A stretch of DNA of 64,000 nt, from positions 1 to 64,000 of the forward strand of contig JAUYQZ010000046.1 in NCBI GenBank assembly GCA_030695415.1, given 5' to 3'. A program made the position numbers and the translations under genes. The DNA comes from Hylemonella sp. Its GTDB lineage: Bacteria > Pseudomonadota > Gammaproteobacteria > Burkholderiales > Burkholderiaceae_C. The notes under the pieces were generated by a model, which had not been told where the DNA came from, made no database searches, and saw only the letters and a list, made by a program, of their open reading frames with translations. Shown here piece after piece: positions 20,266 to 31,861 of this stretch. Within the stretch, counting starts at the first letter, position 1, and every line of letters starts with the position of its first letter.

Positions 20266-20715
20266 ATGGCCCTTTTCATCGATTCCGGCACCGTCACCCA
20301 CGGCATCCAGCTGGCCGTGGCGCCGGTGTTTCTGCTGACCGCTGTCTCGGGGATGATCGGCGCGGTGGCCGGGCGGCTGTCACGCATCATCGACCGGGGC
20401 CGCGTGCTGGAGGAGAAGCTGCGCCTGCGCAGCGAGCCCGATATGCAACCCCAGTGGAAGGCCGAGCTGGCCATGCTGCGCCGTCGCGGGCTGCTGGCCA
20501 ACAGCACCATCGGCCTGCTGACGCTGTGCGCTTTCATGATCGGCCTGACCATCGTGGTGCTCTTTCTGGGCGAGACCACGCTCTTCCAGATCGAGCGGCT
20601 GGCGATCTACGCCTTCCTGGCCGGCGTGAGCTGCTTCATGGCCGCGCTGTGCTGCTTCCTGGCCGAGACCCTGCTGGCCACGCGCGTGCTGAAGTTCGGC
20701 CGGCCGGAAAAATGA
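20266..20715 (+). CDS. DUF2721 membrane protein
   Basis: A 149-residue protein with three hydrophobic segments (about 15-37, 85-108, 118-142). The first is followed by SRIIDRGRVLEEKLR, the family's cytoplasmic charged segment. Function is unknown in the family. The start MALFIDSG is used; the frame is open further upstream but without membrane-protein character. It is convergent with the AsmA gene with three bases between stops. Confidence 0.82.
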   Translation: MALFIDSGTVTHGIQLAVAPVFLLTAVSGMIGAVAGRLSRIIDRGRVLEEKLRLRSEPDMQPQWKAELAMLRRRGLLANSTIGLLTLCAFMIGLTIVVLFLGETTLFQIERLAIYAFLAGVSCFMAALCCFLAETLLATRVLKFGRPEK

Positions 20716-20718
20716 ACA

Positions 20719-22713
20719 CTAGCGCCGCAGCAGGTCCTTGAGCCGGTCCTCGGCCTGTTCCTTGAGACGCTGCCCCGCCTTGGCCTTTTCTTCGTCCAGC
20801 CGCTTCTGCGCATCCTGCTGCAATTGCCCCTTGCGCTGATCGAGAAGCTCCCTGGCGCGGTTGCCGGCCACGTTGCCGAAGTCGATCTTCCAGGCGATGG
20901 CCGTGTAGGGGCCGCTGAGGCGCACGGGGATGGTCAGGCCCTTGAGCTGTTCCATCTCGGGGCCGCCCTGGCCCTGCAGGGTGGGCACCACGGTGGCCCG
21001 GGCGGTGTAGTCCAGCCGGTCCTCGGCAATGAAGATGTCGCCGGCGCCGCCCAGGCGCAGCAGCGGTGTCTTGGCGGACAGATCGTCGTTGCGCGCCACG
21101 CCCTGGCTGATCTTGAAGCTGGCGCTGAACTCGCTGAAGTCGGTCTTCTTCTGGGTGGTCGCCTGGCCTTCCTGGGCGCCGCCGCCGAGCTGGCTCTTGA
21201 TATTACGCAGCGCACCGGCGATGTCGATGCCGTTGATGGCGCCGTCGGCCAGCTGCAGGCCAGCCGTGCCCTTGAGGTTCTTCTTGAACAGGCTCACGGT
21301 GTTGCCGCTGGTGCTGACATCGAGCGCCACGTTGCCGCGTCCGTCGATGGGCTGCTGGTCCAGGGCGTCCTTCATCAAAGGACCGATGTTGATGCCACGC
21401 AGGTCCAGCTTGGCCGCCAGGGTTTGCGGCGCCTGGGCGCTGGCCAGGAGGCTGCCGCTCACGCCACCGCCATAGAGCGTGGCCGTCAGCGGCTTGACTT
21501 CGGCCCGGCCACCCTGGGCCTGGAGCTGCAGGCGGATGCTGCTGGCGCGCACCTTCATGATTTTCAGCGCCGCGATCTTGAGCGTGCCGCGCGCATCCAG
21601 CGTGCGCAAGGGCGCGAGGTCAATGACCGCTTCCGGGCCGGCCGGGCCGCTGCCCGCTGCGGCGGCGGGTTTCCCGCTCGCGGGCAGGTAACGGTCGGCG
21701 TCGAGCTCGCCCAGGGCGATGTCGAAGTCGATGGCCGGCTGCGCAAAGCGCTTGACACCTGCCTTGATCGCGAGCGTCGTGCTGTCGAACTGGCCGTCAA
21801 GGGCCAGCTGCACCGCTTCGCGCGCGAGGTCCACCGAGGCCTGGCCCTGCAGCTTGAGTGCCAGCGCTCCGCCGGCCGGGTTGGGGGCCGAGACATCGAG
21901 CGTGAGCCCCGCCATCTTGATCGCCTGGGGCGATGCTTCGACGTTGCCCAGGCCCAGCTTGATCTGCAGATCGCGCAGGCCGGCCGCGCTGCCGCCCAGG
22001 CTGGCCTGGACATTGTCGAGCAGGAGCTTTTGCTGGGCGATCTGGGGTGTGAAGTCGCTCTTGACGCTCAGCTGAAGGGCCAGCTGCGGGTTTGTACCCT
22101 GGAGCTCGGCACTGAAGTCCAGCGTGCTCTTCCTGCCCTCGGCGATGGCGCCGGTGCTGAAGTTCAGTTTGGAGACGCTCAGCTGCTGCTGGCTGGCGGC
22201 ATCGCGGTAGTCCAGGCTGGCGTTGGTGAGCGCGATGCCGCCGACCTGCAGCAGGGGGAGGCTGGCCGGGGCCTGCGCCGGGCTGGTGTCAGGCGGGGGC
22301 ACCGCCTTGTCGCCCTGGGACAGCAGGTCGTCGAAGTTGAATCGGCCCTGGCGGTCGCGTTGCACTTTGACATTCAGGCCGTCGACCAGCACGCGGTCCA
22401 CCTCCACCTTGCGGGAGAACAGTGGCAGCAGGGCCACCGAGACTTTCACCTGCTGGGCCGAGGCAAAGAGCTGCTCGCTGCGTGGCTCGGACAGGGAGAG
22501 CTGGCCCAGGTCGGCGCCGATGCGGGGGAAGAGGGTGAGCCGGATCTCGCCAGGGATGGAGAGGGTGCGGCCGGTCTGCTCCCTGACCAGCTTGATGAGT
22601 TCGGGCTTGTGGTCGTTGGGGTTGAAGGTGGCGACGATGAAGGCCGCAACGGCCACCAGCAGCACGACTATGGCGCTCAGGGCGATGAGGAGGACTTTGA
22701 GAGGCTTGTTCAT
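20719..22713 (-). CDS. AsmA family protein
   Basis: A 664-residue protein with an N-terminal membrane anchor (MNKPLKVLLIALSAIVVLL) and a very long beta-rich periplasmic region. The N-terminal AsmA signature is present (FNPNDHKPELIKLVREQTGR, about residues 30-50), as is the conserved C-terminal domain (about 440-620) with ADGAINGIDIAG. AsmA-like proteins belong to the bridge-forming group that influences lipid supply to the outer membrane. The upstream frame to 22779 lacks a good start, so the ATG at 22713 is used. Confidence 0.9.
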   Translation of the reverse strand: MNKPLKVLLIALSAIVVLLVAVAAFIVATFNPNDHKPELIKLVREQTGRTLSIPGEIRLTLFPRIGADLGQLSLSEPRSEQLFASAQQVKVSVALLPLFSRKVEVDRVLVDGLNVKVQRDRQGRFNFDDLLSQGDKAVPPPDTSPAQAPASLPLLQVGGIALTNASLDYRDAASQQQLSVSKLNFSTGAIAEGRKSTLDFSAELQGTNPQLALQLSVKSDFTPQIAQQKLLLDNVQASLGGSAAGLRDLQIKLGLGNVEASPQAIKMAGLTLDVSAPNPAGGALALKLQGQASVDLAREAVQLALDGQFDSTTLAIKAGVKRFAQPAIDFDIALGELDADRYLPASGKPAAAAGSGPAGPEAVIDLAPLRTLDARGTLKIAALKIMKVRASSIRLQLQAQGGRAEVKPLTATLYGGGVSGSLLASAQAPQTLAAKLDLRGINIGPLMKDALDQQPIDGRGNVALDVSTSGNTVSLFKKNLKGTAGLQLADGAINGIDIAGALRNIKSQLGGGAQEGQATTQKKTDFSEFSASFKISQGVARNDDLSAKTPLLRLGGAGDIFIAEDRLDYTARATVVPTLQGQGGPEMEQLKGLTIPVRLSGPYTAIAWKIDFGNVAGNRARELLDQRKGQLQQDAQKRLDEEKAKAGQRLKEQAEDRLKDLLRR

Positions 22714-22775
22714 GGCGGGATCTCGGGGCTGGGGCTTGCGAACAGGATAGCGCAGCAAACCCTGTGTGTCTGTGC

Positions 22776-23612
22776 TCAAAGCCGCCCATCGCGCGCCAGC
22801 CGGGCGGCCAGCTCACTCAGGGCGGCGTAGGCCGCGCCAGCCTGGGCGTCCCAGGCCGCCACGGCCTGGCCCTGGCGCTGCGCCAGGGCGGTATCGCCGC
22901 GCGCGGCCGGGCCGGTGAGCGCGCCGGCCGGTCCCAGGGCCAGCAGGTTGTCGACGGCATGGCGCAGCAAGTTGGCGCGCAACTGCGGCAACAGCTCGGC
23001 GGGCACGCCGCTGTCCTGCCACAGCGCTTCGGCCGTGGCCTGCAGCACGGGCAGGAAGTTGGTGGCGAAAACGGCAGCGGCGTGGTAACGCAGCTTGTCG
23101 GCCGAGGGCAGGGTGAAACAGTGCGCCCCGATGGCGGCAAAGAGCGGCTGCAGCGCAGCGACCGTCTGTGCGTCGCCTTCGAGCGCGCAAGGCGTGCCGG
23201 CAAACTGCTGCACGGCCGTGGCCGGTGTGGCAAAGCTCAGGATGCAGTGCGCGCTGGCGACCTGCCAGCCCGCGGCCTGCAGGGGCGCGAGTTCGGCCGC
23301 GGCTAGCGCACCGCTGGCGTGGAAGGCGATGGCCGGCGGCAGGCCCGCACTGACCAGGGCCCGGGCGCTGGCGGCGATCTGCCGGTCGGGTACGGCGATC
23401 AGCCAGTAGTCGGCGGGTCGCATGTCGTCCAGGGAGGAGGCAGGGCGACCGGACCCGATGAAGTCCACGGCGGCCTGTGCACTGGCGGACGAGGTGGTCA
23501 GCACGTCCTGCAACCGCAGCACGCCCTGGGTGTGCCACAGACGGCCCAGGGCGCGGCCGACGCGGCCCGCGCCGAGCAGGTTGAGCGTGGGCAGCGCCGT
23601 CACGGTAGGCAC
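22776..23612 (-). CDS. Rossmann-like/DUF2520 domain protein
   Basis: A 278-residue protein with an N-terminal dinucleotide-binding fold (LNLLGAGRVGRALGRLW) of the F420/NADP oxidoreductase type. A C-terminal helical DUF2520 domain follows (about residues 130-270; ADKLRYHAAAVFATNF). It resembles 6-phosphogluconate dehydrogenase-like dimeric dehydrogenases. The substrate is unknown; some relatives sit with pantothenate genes. Here it lies between the AsmA gene and a chromate transporter pair, with only four bases to the latter, suggesting one transcript. Confidence 0.85.
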   Translation of the reverse strand: MPTVTALPTLNLLGAGRVGRALGRLWHTQGVLRLQDVLTTSSASAQAAVDFIGSGRPASSLDDMRPADYWLIAVPDRQIAASARALVSAGLPPAIAFHASGALAAAELAPLQAAGWQVASAHCILSFATPATAVQQFAGTPCALEGDAQTVAALQPLFAAIGAHCFTLPSADKLRYHAAAVFATNFLPVLQATAEALWQDSGVPAELLPQLRANLLRHAVDNLLALGPAGALTGPAARGDTALAQRQGQAVAAWDAQAGAAYAALSELAARLARDGRL

Positions 23613-23616
23613 CCCG

Positions 23617-24195
23617 TCATACCAGGCCGAACCAGCCCAGCAGGCCGCCGAGCCCCAGCAGCCAGAGCAGGTGCAGGCGGGTGCGCCAGACGATCACGGC
23701 GGTGAGCGCGGTGAGCAGCCACAGGGGCCAGTCGCGGGCCAGGTCGCCGTGGGCGCGCGCCAGGATCCAGCCGGTGGCGATCAGCAGCGCAATGACGATG
23801 GGCGCCATGCCCAGCTTGAAGGCCCGCACGGCGCGCAGCTCGCGGTTCTGATGGCTCCAGCGGGAGGTGACGTAGACGAGGATGGAGCTGGGCAGGATGA
23901 TGCCCAGCATGCAGACCAGCACACCCAGGAGCGCCGGCCCGATGCCGCCGGCGTTCAGGCCGACATGCCAGCCCAGCAGCGCCACGAACAGGATGTTGGG
24001 CCCGGGTGCGGACTGGGCGATGGCGATGGACGCGGTGTACTGGGCGTCGCTGAGCCAGCCCTGCTGGTCCACCAGGTAGCGGTGCATGTCGGGCGCGGTG
24101 GTGATACCTCCGCCCACGGACAGCAGCGACAGCGTCATGAAGTGGGTGAAGAGCTGCAGCCAGTCGCCCCAGCCCAGTTCCAGCATCGGCGTCAT
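23617..24195 (-). CDS. Chromate transporter, second half-size subunit
   Basis: A 192-residue CHR-family protein with about six hydrophobic segments and the family motif SVGGGITTAPDMHRYLV near the N-terminus, followed by QSAPGPNILF. Half-size CHR proteins normally work in pairs as antiparallel dimers to export chromate or related oxyanions. The start ATG at 24195 overlaps the stop of the partner gene by four bases, so the two are made together. Confidence 0.9.
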   Translation of the reverse strand: MTPMLELGWGDWLQLFTHFMTLSLLSVGGGITTAPDMHRYLVDQQGWLSDAQYTASIAIAQSAPGPNILFVALLGWHVGLNAGGIGPALLGVLVCMLGIILPSSILVYVTSRWSHQNRELRAVRAFKLGMAPIVIALLIATGWILARAHGDLARDWPLWLLTALTAVIVWRTRLHLLWLLGLGGLLGWFGLV

Positions 24196-24785
24196 GCGCT
24201 CGCCTCCTGGCCCAGCTTGCGGTAGGCGAGCACGCAGGCCACGCTGCCCAGGCCCAGCAGCACATAGACCAGGGGCCAGCGCAGCAGGGCGACGGCCACG
24301 AAACCCAGCAGGCCCAGAGCGGTGTTCAACGCGATCCCCATGGCGCTGTTCTTGAGCGAGGAGCCCAGCCGCAGCCCGGTGGCCACGACCAGGCCCGCGG
24401 CCACCGCGCCCATGCCGCGCAGCGCGCCAATCACGCCCGGATGGCTGGCGTACTGGGCATAGACCAGGGCGATTGACAGCAGCACGATCAGCGGGGCCGT
24501 GAACATGCCGGCCAGTGCGGCCAGCACTCCGGGCACGCCGAAGTAACGCCCACCAATCATGATGGCCAGGTTGACGATGTTGGGCCCGGGCATGATCTGC
24601 GCCACGGACCATTCCTCCACGAACTCCTCGTTCGTGAACCAGCGTTTGCGCTCCACCAGTTCGCGCTGCGCCACGGCCAGAACCCCGCCGAAGCCCTGCA
24701 GGGCCAGCATGGTGAAGGAGATGAACAGGTCAGCGAGTGACTCGGGGCGTGCCCGTGGCGTTGAAGTGTTGGGGGAATCCATCAT
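24192..24785 (-). CDS. Chromate transporter, first half-size subunit
   Basis: A 197-residue CHR-family membrane protein. The N-terminal signature FTMLALQGFGGVLAVAQRELV and the QIMPGPNIVNLAIMIG segment are characteristic. Together with its overlapping downstream partner it reconstitutes a full ChrA-type exporter. A short N-terminal Pro/Arg-rich cytoplasmic tail precedes the first hydrophobic segment. Whether it confers chromate resistance or moves another anion such as sulfate is not decidable here. Confidence 0.9.
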   Translation of the reverse strand: MMDSPNTSTPRARPESLADLFISFTMLALQGFGGVLAVAQRELVERKRWFTNEEFVEEWSVAQIMPGPNIVNLAIMIGGRYFGVPGVLAALAGMFTAPLIVLLSIALVYAQYASHPGVIGALRGMGAVAAGLVVATGLRLGSSLKNSAMGIALNTALGLLGFVAVALLRWPLVYVLLGLGSVACVLAYRKLGQEASA

Positions 24786-24907
24786 CGAATTATCAGCTTT
24801 GCTTGCGGCAGCCGATGCCCTGTGGGAAACTTAAACGACTACTTATGAACGGCAGTTTGGCCGTTTCGCACTGGGTCTGTGTGAGCAACAAGCGCAAAGG
24901 TGGCGAT

Positions 24908-25777
24908 ATGAGTGACTTGCGGCGACGAGCCGGTCTGCTGGCCGGGGCGGGGTGGCTGGGCCTTTCGGTCCTGCCGCGCACGGTTTGGGCTCAGGGCACT
25001 GCGCCGACCCGGCCCTTGCTGCTGGGGGTGCTCCCCATCACCAGCACCCGCGTTCTGCTCAAGAACTACCAGCACGTGGCGGCCTACCTGGAGCGCCGGC
25101 TCGGTGTGAAGATCGAACTGGAGACAGCGCCCGACTTCCAGACCTTTCACCGCAATACCCTGGAAGGCCGGTACGACATGATCGTTACCGCCCCCCACCT
25201 GGGGCGTCATGCCGAGCTCGATGCCGGTTACGCACCGCTGGCACGGTACAGCGCTCTGCACCGCACGCTCATTGTGATGTCCAGGGCGCGACCGGTCCGA
25301 AAGGCGGACGAATTGCGGGGTGCGAGCATTGCCATGATCGACGCCCTGACCCTGGCATCGACCGAGGCGCATGCCTGGTTGCGCGCGCGGGGACTCCAGC
25401 CCGGGGCGGATTATTCGGTGGTGTACACCCCGACCCCCGCCAGTGCCGCCCATGCGCTGGTCAACGGGCAGGCCCTGCTCGCCGTGAGTTCGCCGCAGGG
25501 CATGCTGAACACCCCCAAGGAGTTGCGTGACGAGATCGAGGTCTTTGTGGCGCTGCCCGAGATGCCCAGCCTGCTGTGGCTGGGGCACGGCCGCGTGAGC
25601 AAGCTGCTGCCGCAGATCAAGCCGGCGCTGCTGGCGTTTGCAGGCGACACCTCGGACGGGCAACCCTTTTTTGAGGCCACCGGGTATCAGGGCCTGCGTG
25701 AGGTGCAGTTGGCGGAACTGCAGGCTGTCGATGTCCATCTCCCGCGTCTGCGCGGCATGATGGGCAGCGGCAAATGA
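24908..25777 (+). CDS. PhnD/SsuA-type periplasmic substrate-binding protein
   Basis: A 289-residue binding protein with an N-terminal signal (LRRRAGLLAGAGWLGLSVLPR...WAQ), possibly Tat-like because of the Arg run. The fold signature is PLLLGVLPITSTRVLLKNYQHVAAYLERRLG (positions about 32-62). The ligand-site regions FHRNTLEGRYDMIVTAPHLG and TPASAAHALVNGQA follow. Family members bind phosphonates, phosphite, taurine and other oxyanions. No ABC transporter is nearby; the stop overlaps the start of a GGDEF-EAL sensor by four bases. It probably serves as a periplasmic ligand sensor for that protein. The ATG at 24908 is chosen for its signal peptide and upstream AGGTGG. Confidence 0.88.
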   Translation: MSDLRRRAGLLAGAGWLGLSVLPRTVWAQGTAPTRPLLLGVLPITSTRVLLKNYQHVAAYLERRLGVKIELETAPDFQTFHRNTLEGRYDMIVTAPHLGRHAELDAGYAPLARYSALHRTLIVMSRARPVRKADELRGASIAMIDALTLASTEAHAWLRARGLQPGADYSVVYTPTPASAAHALVNGQALLAVSSPQGMLNTPKELRDEIEVFVALPEMPSLLWLGHGRVSKLLPQIKPALLAFAGDTSDGQPFFEATGYQGLREVQLAELQAVDVHLPRLRGMMGSGK

Positions 25778-28599
25778 GGCTTCTCCGCCAGCGATCGCTG
25801 CGCACCAAATTGCTGCTGGCGAGCCTGCTCGTCCAGCTGCCCTTGCTGGTCCTGATCGTGTTCAACAGCCTGCGCATTTCCGATGAAGTGCTGCAGGAAC
25901 GCATCGACTTGCGCAATCGCGAGCTGACTGTCCTGTTGAATTCCGCGTTGTCCGCTCCGCTGGCCGAGCGGGACTACGCCACCGTGAGCGAGATCCTCAC
26001 GGAGATTCGCCTGAGTGAGGGGGTCGTTTACCTGGTACTGACCGACAGCGCCGGCGTCCGCGTGGCCGCTGCAGGCTGGCCCAAGGATCAGCCCGTCCCG
26101 GCCCCCCGGCCCCATGCCGATCTTGCGGAGCATCGGGCCGGCGTGCTGGATCTGGCTATGCCGATACAACTGGGCATGCGCAACTACGGGGTGCTCAGTT
26201 ATGGCCTGGCGACCCAGTATGTCCAGCGCACGCGTGCCAACCTGATCCAGCAGAGCTTGCTGATCGGCGGCTTGGGCATTGTGTTTTCCGTCACGCTGCT
26301 CACGGTCCTGGCCTATTTCCTCACACGGCACCTGAGCCGGCTGACCGAGGCGTCGGCCCGGGCCGTAGCGGGCGACTTCACCTTCCGGCTGCCGGTGTCG
26401 GCCGACGACGAGGTGGGGGTACTGACCCGCAGCTTCAACCGCATGGCCGAGGCCGTGCAGGCCCGCATCGATGACCTGAGCGCCAGCGAGGCGCGCTTCC
26501 ACGCCATTGCCGACTACACCTATGCCTGGGAAAGCTGGTTCGATGCCCAGGGCCGGCTGATCTGGATCAACCCCTCGGTGGCCCGCATCACCGGGTACAC
26601 GCCGGAGGAATGCCTGGCCATGCGGGACTTCCCGGTCTGCCTCGCTGCGCCAGGCGACGCGCATGCCCTGCAGCATGCCCTGCAGACCGCGCAACAGGGA
26701 CGCGGCGAGCGTTTCGAGTGCCGCCTGCGGCACCGCGACGGGCACCTCCTCTGGTTGGCCATGTACTCGCAGACCATCTTCAGTGCGACGCAGGAAAACC
26801 TGGGCGTGCGCACCAGCATGCTGGACATCACCCAGCGCCGCGAGGCTGAGACAGCCTTGCAGGTGGCGCTGGTGGACCTGAAGGTGGCCGACGAGTCGCG
26901 TCGGCAATATCTCACGGGTCTGGAGGAGGAGCGCGCGCGCCTGGTGGCTCTGCTGGGTGCCATGAACCTCGGCATCCTGTTCGTGACGGCGGACAACCAG
27001 GTCAAGTACTACAACAGCATGTTCCAGAGGATCTGGATGATCGCGGAGGACAAGGACCTGACCGGCAAGTCGGCCAATGAGGTGCTGGCGTACTCGAGCA
27101 ACGAGTTGGCGCGGCCGGATCATTTCTCCCGCCACTTGCTGGATGTGCTGGAGACGCACGAGGTGTCGAGCACCTACGAGATCACCATGAGCGATGGCCG
27201 GGTGGTGACCCAGTTGTCCTACCCCGTGCGTGACTCCGACAACCGCTTCATCGGCCGGCTCTGGGTCTATGAGGACGTCACGCGCGAGCGGCAGACCGCC
27301 GAACAGCTCATCTATCTGGCCGAGCGCGATGCGCTGACCGGCCTGTACAACCGGCGCCGCTTCGAGGAGGAGCTGGGCCGCTTCCTCCAGGAGTCGGATC
27401 GGCATCAGCGCCAGGGCGCGCTGCTTTTTTTCGATCTGGACGAGTTCAAGTACATCAACGACACCTTCGGGCACCGGGCGGGCGACTCGGTGCTGATCCG
27501 CGTGGCCGGCGAAGTCTCGGCGCTGACCCGCAAGAACGAGATCTTCAGCCGTCTGGGTGGGGACGAATTCGGCGTACTCATGCCCGACGCCAACGAGGCC
27601 GACGCCGAGCGGCTGGCCGAGCGCATCGTGCGCGCGGTCTCGCAGATCCCTTTCCGCCTGGAAGGCCAGAACTTCCGTCTGACCACCAGCCTGGGCATCG
27701 CCCATTACCCGAAGAATGCGGGCAACTCCGAAGAGCTGATTGCCCACGCCGACGCGGCCATGTACCAGGCCAAGGAGACCGGCAAGAACGCCTGGAGCGT
27801 GTACCGACCCGAGCGCGATGCTTCGCGCGAGATGATCACGCGCTTGAGCTGGAACGACCGCATCGAGCGCGCCTTCGAGAAGGATCTGCTGCGCCTGCAT
27901 TTCCAGGGTGTCTACCACGCTGGCAGCGGCCAGCTTTCGCATCTGGAGGTGCTGATCCGAATGGTGGATGAGACCGATCCGACCCGCCTGATCATGCCGG
28001 GGCACTTCATCACGTACGCTGAGAAGAGCGGCAAGATCCTGGACGTCGACCGCTGGGTCCTGCGCCAAAGCATTGCCCTGCTGGCCGGTTCCCCGCAGAT
28101 GCCGCCGCTGGCGGTGAACATCTCCGGGCGTTCCTTCGATCAGCCGACCCTTCCGCATTTCATCGCCGAGGAACTGCGGCGCCAGGGCGTGGCGCCACAG
28201 CGCCTGCTGGTGGAGTTGACGGAGACCTCGGCCGTCTCGGACCTGCAGGATGCGGAACGTTTCATCGAAGCCTTGCGCAAGACCGGTTGCATCACCTGCC
28301 TCGATGATTTCGGCAGCGGCTTTTCCTCCTTTGCGTATCTCAAGCACCTCAAGGCCGACGTGCTCAAGATCGACGGCCTGTTCATCCGCAACCTGCCCCA
28401 TGACCGGGACAATCAGGTCTTCGTCAAGTCCATCGTCGATGTGGCGCGCGGCCTGGGCAAGCGAACCGTGGCCGAATTTGTGGAGAACGAGGACACCCTG
28501 GCGATGCTGCGGCATTTCGGTGTCGACATGGTGCAGGGCTACCACCTGGACATGCCACAGGAAAAACATCCCGCCCTCGGGTCTGGGCTGGCTGCCTGA
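25774..28599 (+). CDS. Membrane sensor with HAMP, PAS, GGDEF and EAL domains
   Basis: A 941-residue c-di-GMP turnover protein. Two membrane segments (about residues 10-32 and 163-187) bracket a periplasmic region. Then come HAMP (about 188-240), two PAS domains (about 245-365 and 385-510), GGDEF (GGDEF at about residue 595) and EAL. The cyclase signature is intact and the RxxD inhibitory site is absent (RKNE). The EAL motif reads EVL, but Asn (VNISG), Glu (ELTET), DDFGSG, LKID and AEFVEN are all present, so phosphodiesterase activity is likely. Coupling to the upstream binding protein suggests ligand control of c-di-GMP. Confidence 0.94.
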   Translation: MRLLRQRSLRTKLLLASLLVQLPLLVLIVFNSLRISDEVLQERIDLRNRELTVLLNSALSAPLAERDYATVSEILTEIRLSEGVVYLVLTDSAGVRVAAAGWPKDQPVPAPRPHADLAEHRAGVLDLAMPIQLGMRNYGVLSYGLATQYVQRTRANLIQQSLLIGGLGIVFSVTLLTVLAYFLTRHLSRLTEASARAVAGDFTFRLPVSADDEVGVLTRSFNRMAEAVQARIDDLSASEARFHAIADYTYAWESWFDAQGRLIWINPSVARITGYTPEECLAMRDFPVCLAAPGDAHALQHALQTAQQGRGERFECRLRHRDGHLLWLAMYSQTIFSATQENLGVRTSMLDITQRREAETALQVALVDLKVADESRRQYLTGLEEERARLVALLGAMNLGILFVTADNQVKYYNSMFQRIWMIAEDKDLTGKSANEVLAYSSNELARPDHFSRHLLDVLETHEVSSTYEITMSDGRVVTQLSYPVRDSDNRFIGRLWVYEDVTRERQTAEQLIYLAERDALTGLYNRRRFEEELGRFLQESDRHQRQGALLFFDLDEFKYINDTFGHRAGDSVLIRVAGEVSALTRKNEIFSRLGGDEFGVLMPDANEADAERLAERIVRAVSQIPFRLEGQNFRLTTSLGIAHYPKNAGNSEELIAHADAAMYQAKETGKNAWSVYRPERDASREMITRLSWNDRIERAFEKDLLRLHFQGVYHAGSGQLSHLEVLIRMVDETDPTRLIMPGHFITYAEKSGKILDVDRWVLRQSIALLAGSPQMPPLAVNISGRSFDQPTLPHFIAEELRRQGVAPQRLLVELTETSAVSDLQDAERFIEALRKTGCITCLDDFGSGFSSFAYLKHLKADVLKIDGLFIRNLPHDRDNQVFVKSIVDVARGLGKRTVAEFVENEDTLAMLRHFGVDMVQGYHLDMPQEKHPALGSGLAA

Positions 28600-28654
28600 C
28601 GGTCGGCTGCCGGTCGGGCTGGCCGGCGCAGGTCGGCCCTAGGGCCGGTTCACA

Positions 28655-29398
28655 TCAGTTGCGCGCGTAATTCAGCTGGAAGCCGGTGACGCCTTCGAAA
28701 CGCGTCATCTCATGCGAGAGTTCGGAGATGGTCACCATGCGCTGGCGGCTGCGCGCCACGGCAACGAAGGACCACCGAAGGACCTCGGCGTCAAGCTCGA
28801 TGGCGATGGTGCCCGACGCAATGTCGTAGCCGCGGGCCTCGGCCATCTGGCGCAGGGCCGGCTCGCTGGGCAAATAGCCAGGGCGAAAGCGCAGCGTGAT
28901 GGCCACCGCCTGCCGCGAGGGCAGCCAGGCCTCCAGCCTGGATATCCACATCATCGAGACAGCCGACAGCAGCGCCAGCGCCATCGCCGCGCCATAGAAA
29001 CCGACGCCGACCAGGATGCCGATGACCGAGGCTGCCCACAGGGAAGCCGCGGTGGTGAGGCCGCTGATGTTGAAGCCCTCGCGCATGATGACGCCCGCGC
29101 ACAGGAAGCCGATGCCGGTGACGATGCCCTGGATCACGCGCGTGGTGTCGCCCGCCGTGGCAGCCAGCGTGTGGCCCCCGAACCAGCCCGATGAGTAACC
29201 GCCGATCACCGTGAGCGCGGCCGAGGCCATGCAGACCAGGCCGTAGGTGCGCATGCCAGCGGCACGACCGTGGTAGGAGCGCTCGTAGCCCACCAGCAGC
29301 CCCAGCAGCAGGGCGCCCAGCAGGTTGAAGAACACCAGCACATTGGTGGCGACCATGGGGGCCGACCAGAAGCTGGCCAGGGTGTCGAGGGTGGGCAT
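28655..29398 (-). CDS. MgtC/SapB family membrane protein
   Basis: A 247-residue protein with about five hydrophobic segments over residues 20-155. It has the MgtC signature LLGLLVGYERSYHGRAAGMRTYGLV (about 33-57) and the GVIMREGFNISGLTTAASLW motif. A C-terminal ACT-like soluble domain of about 85 residues follows. MgtC proteins inhibit the F-ATPase or adapt cells to low magnesium and acid. No magnesium-transport ATPase is beside it. It is divergent from the ygiQ gene. Confidence 0.9.
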   Translation of the reverse strand: MPTLDTLASFWSAPMVATNVLVFFNLLGALLLGLLVGYERSYHGRAAGMRTYGLVCMASAALTVIGGYSSGWFGGHTLAATAGDTTRVIQGIVTGIGFLCAGVIMREGFNISGLTTAASLWAASVIGILVGVGFYGAAMALALLSAVSMMWISRLEAWLPSRQAVAITLRFRPGYLPSEPALRQMAEARGYDIASGTIAIELDAEVLRWSFVAVARSRQRMVTISELSHEMTRFEGVTGFQLNYARN

Positions 29399-29517
29399 GG
29401 TACGGGGGGCACGGTGGATGACGTGGGGCCATTCTGCGCCCGTGGGGCGCAGCCGCCAAGCAAAGGATCACCCCGGCGCCCCGCTGGTATTGCCAAAAAC
29501 GTACACTTCAGGGCCCT

Positions 29518-31857
<2,340 letters not shown>

Positions 31858-31861
31858 ACGC

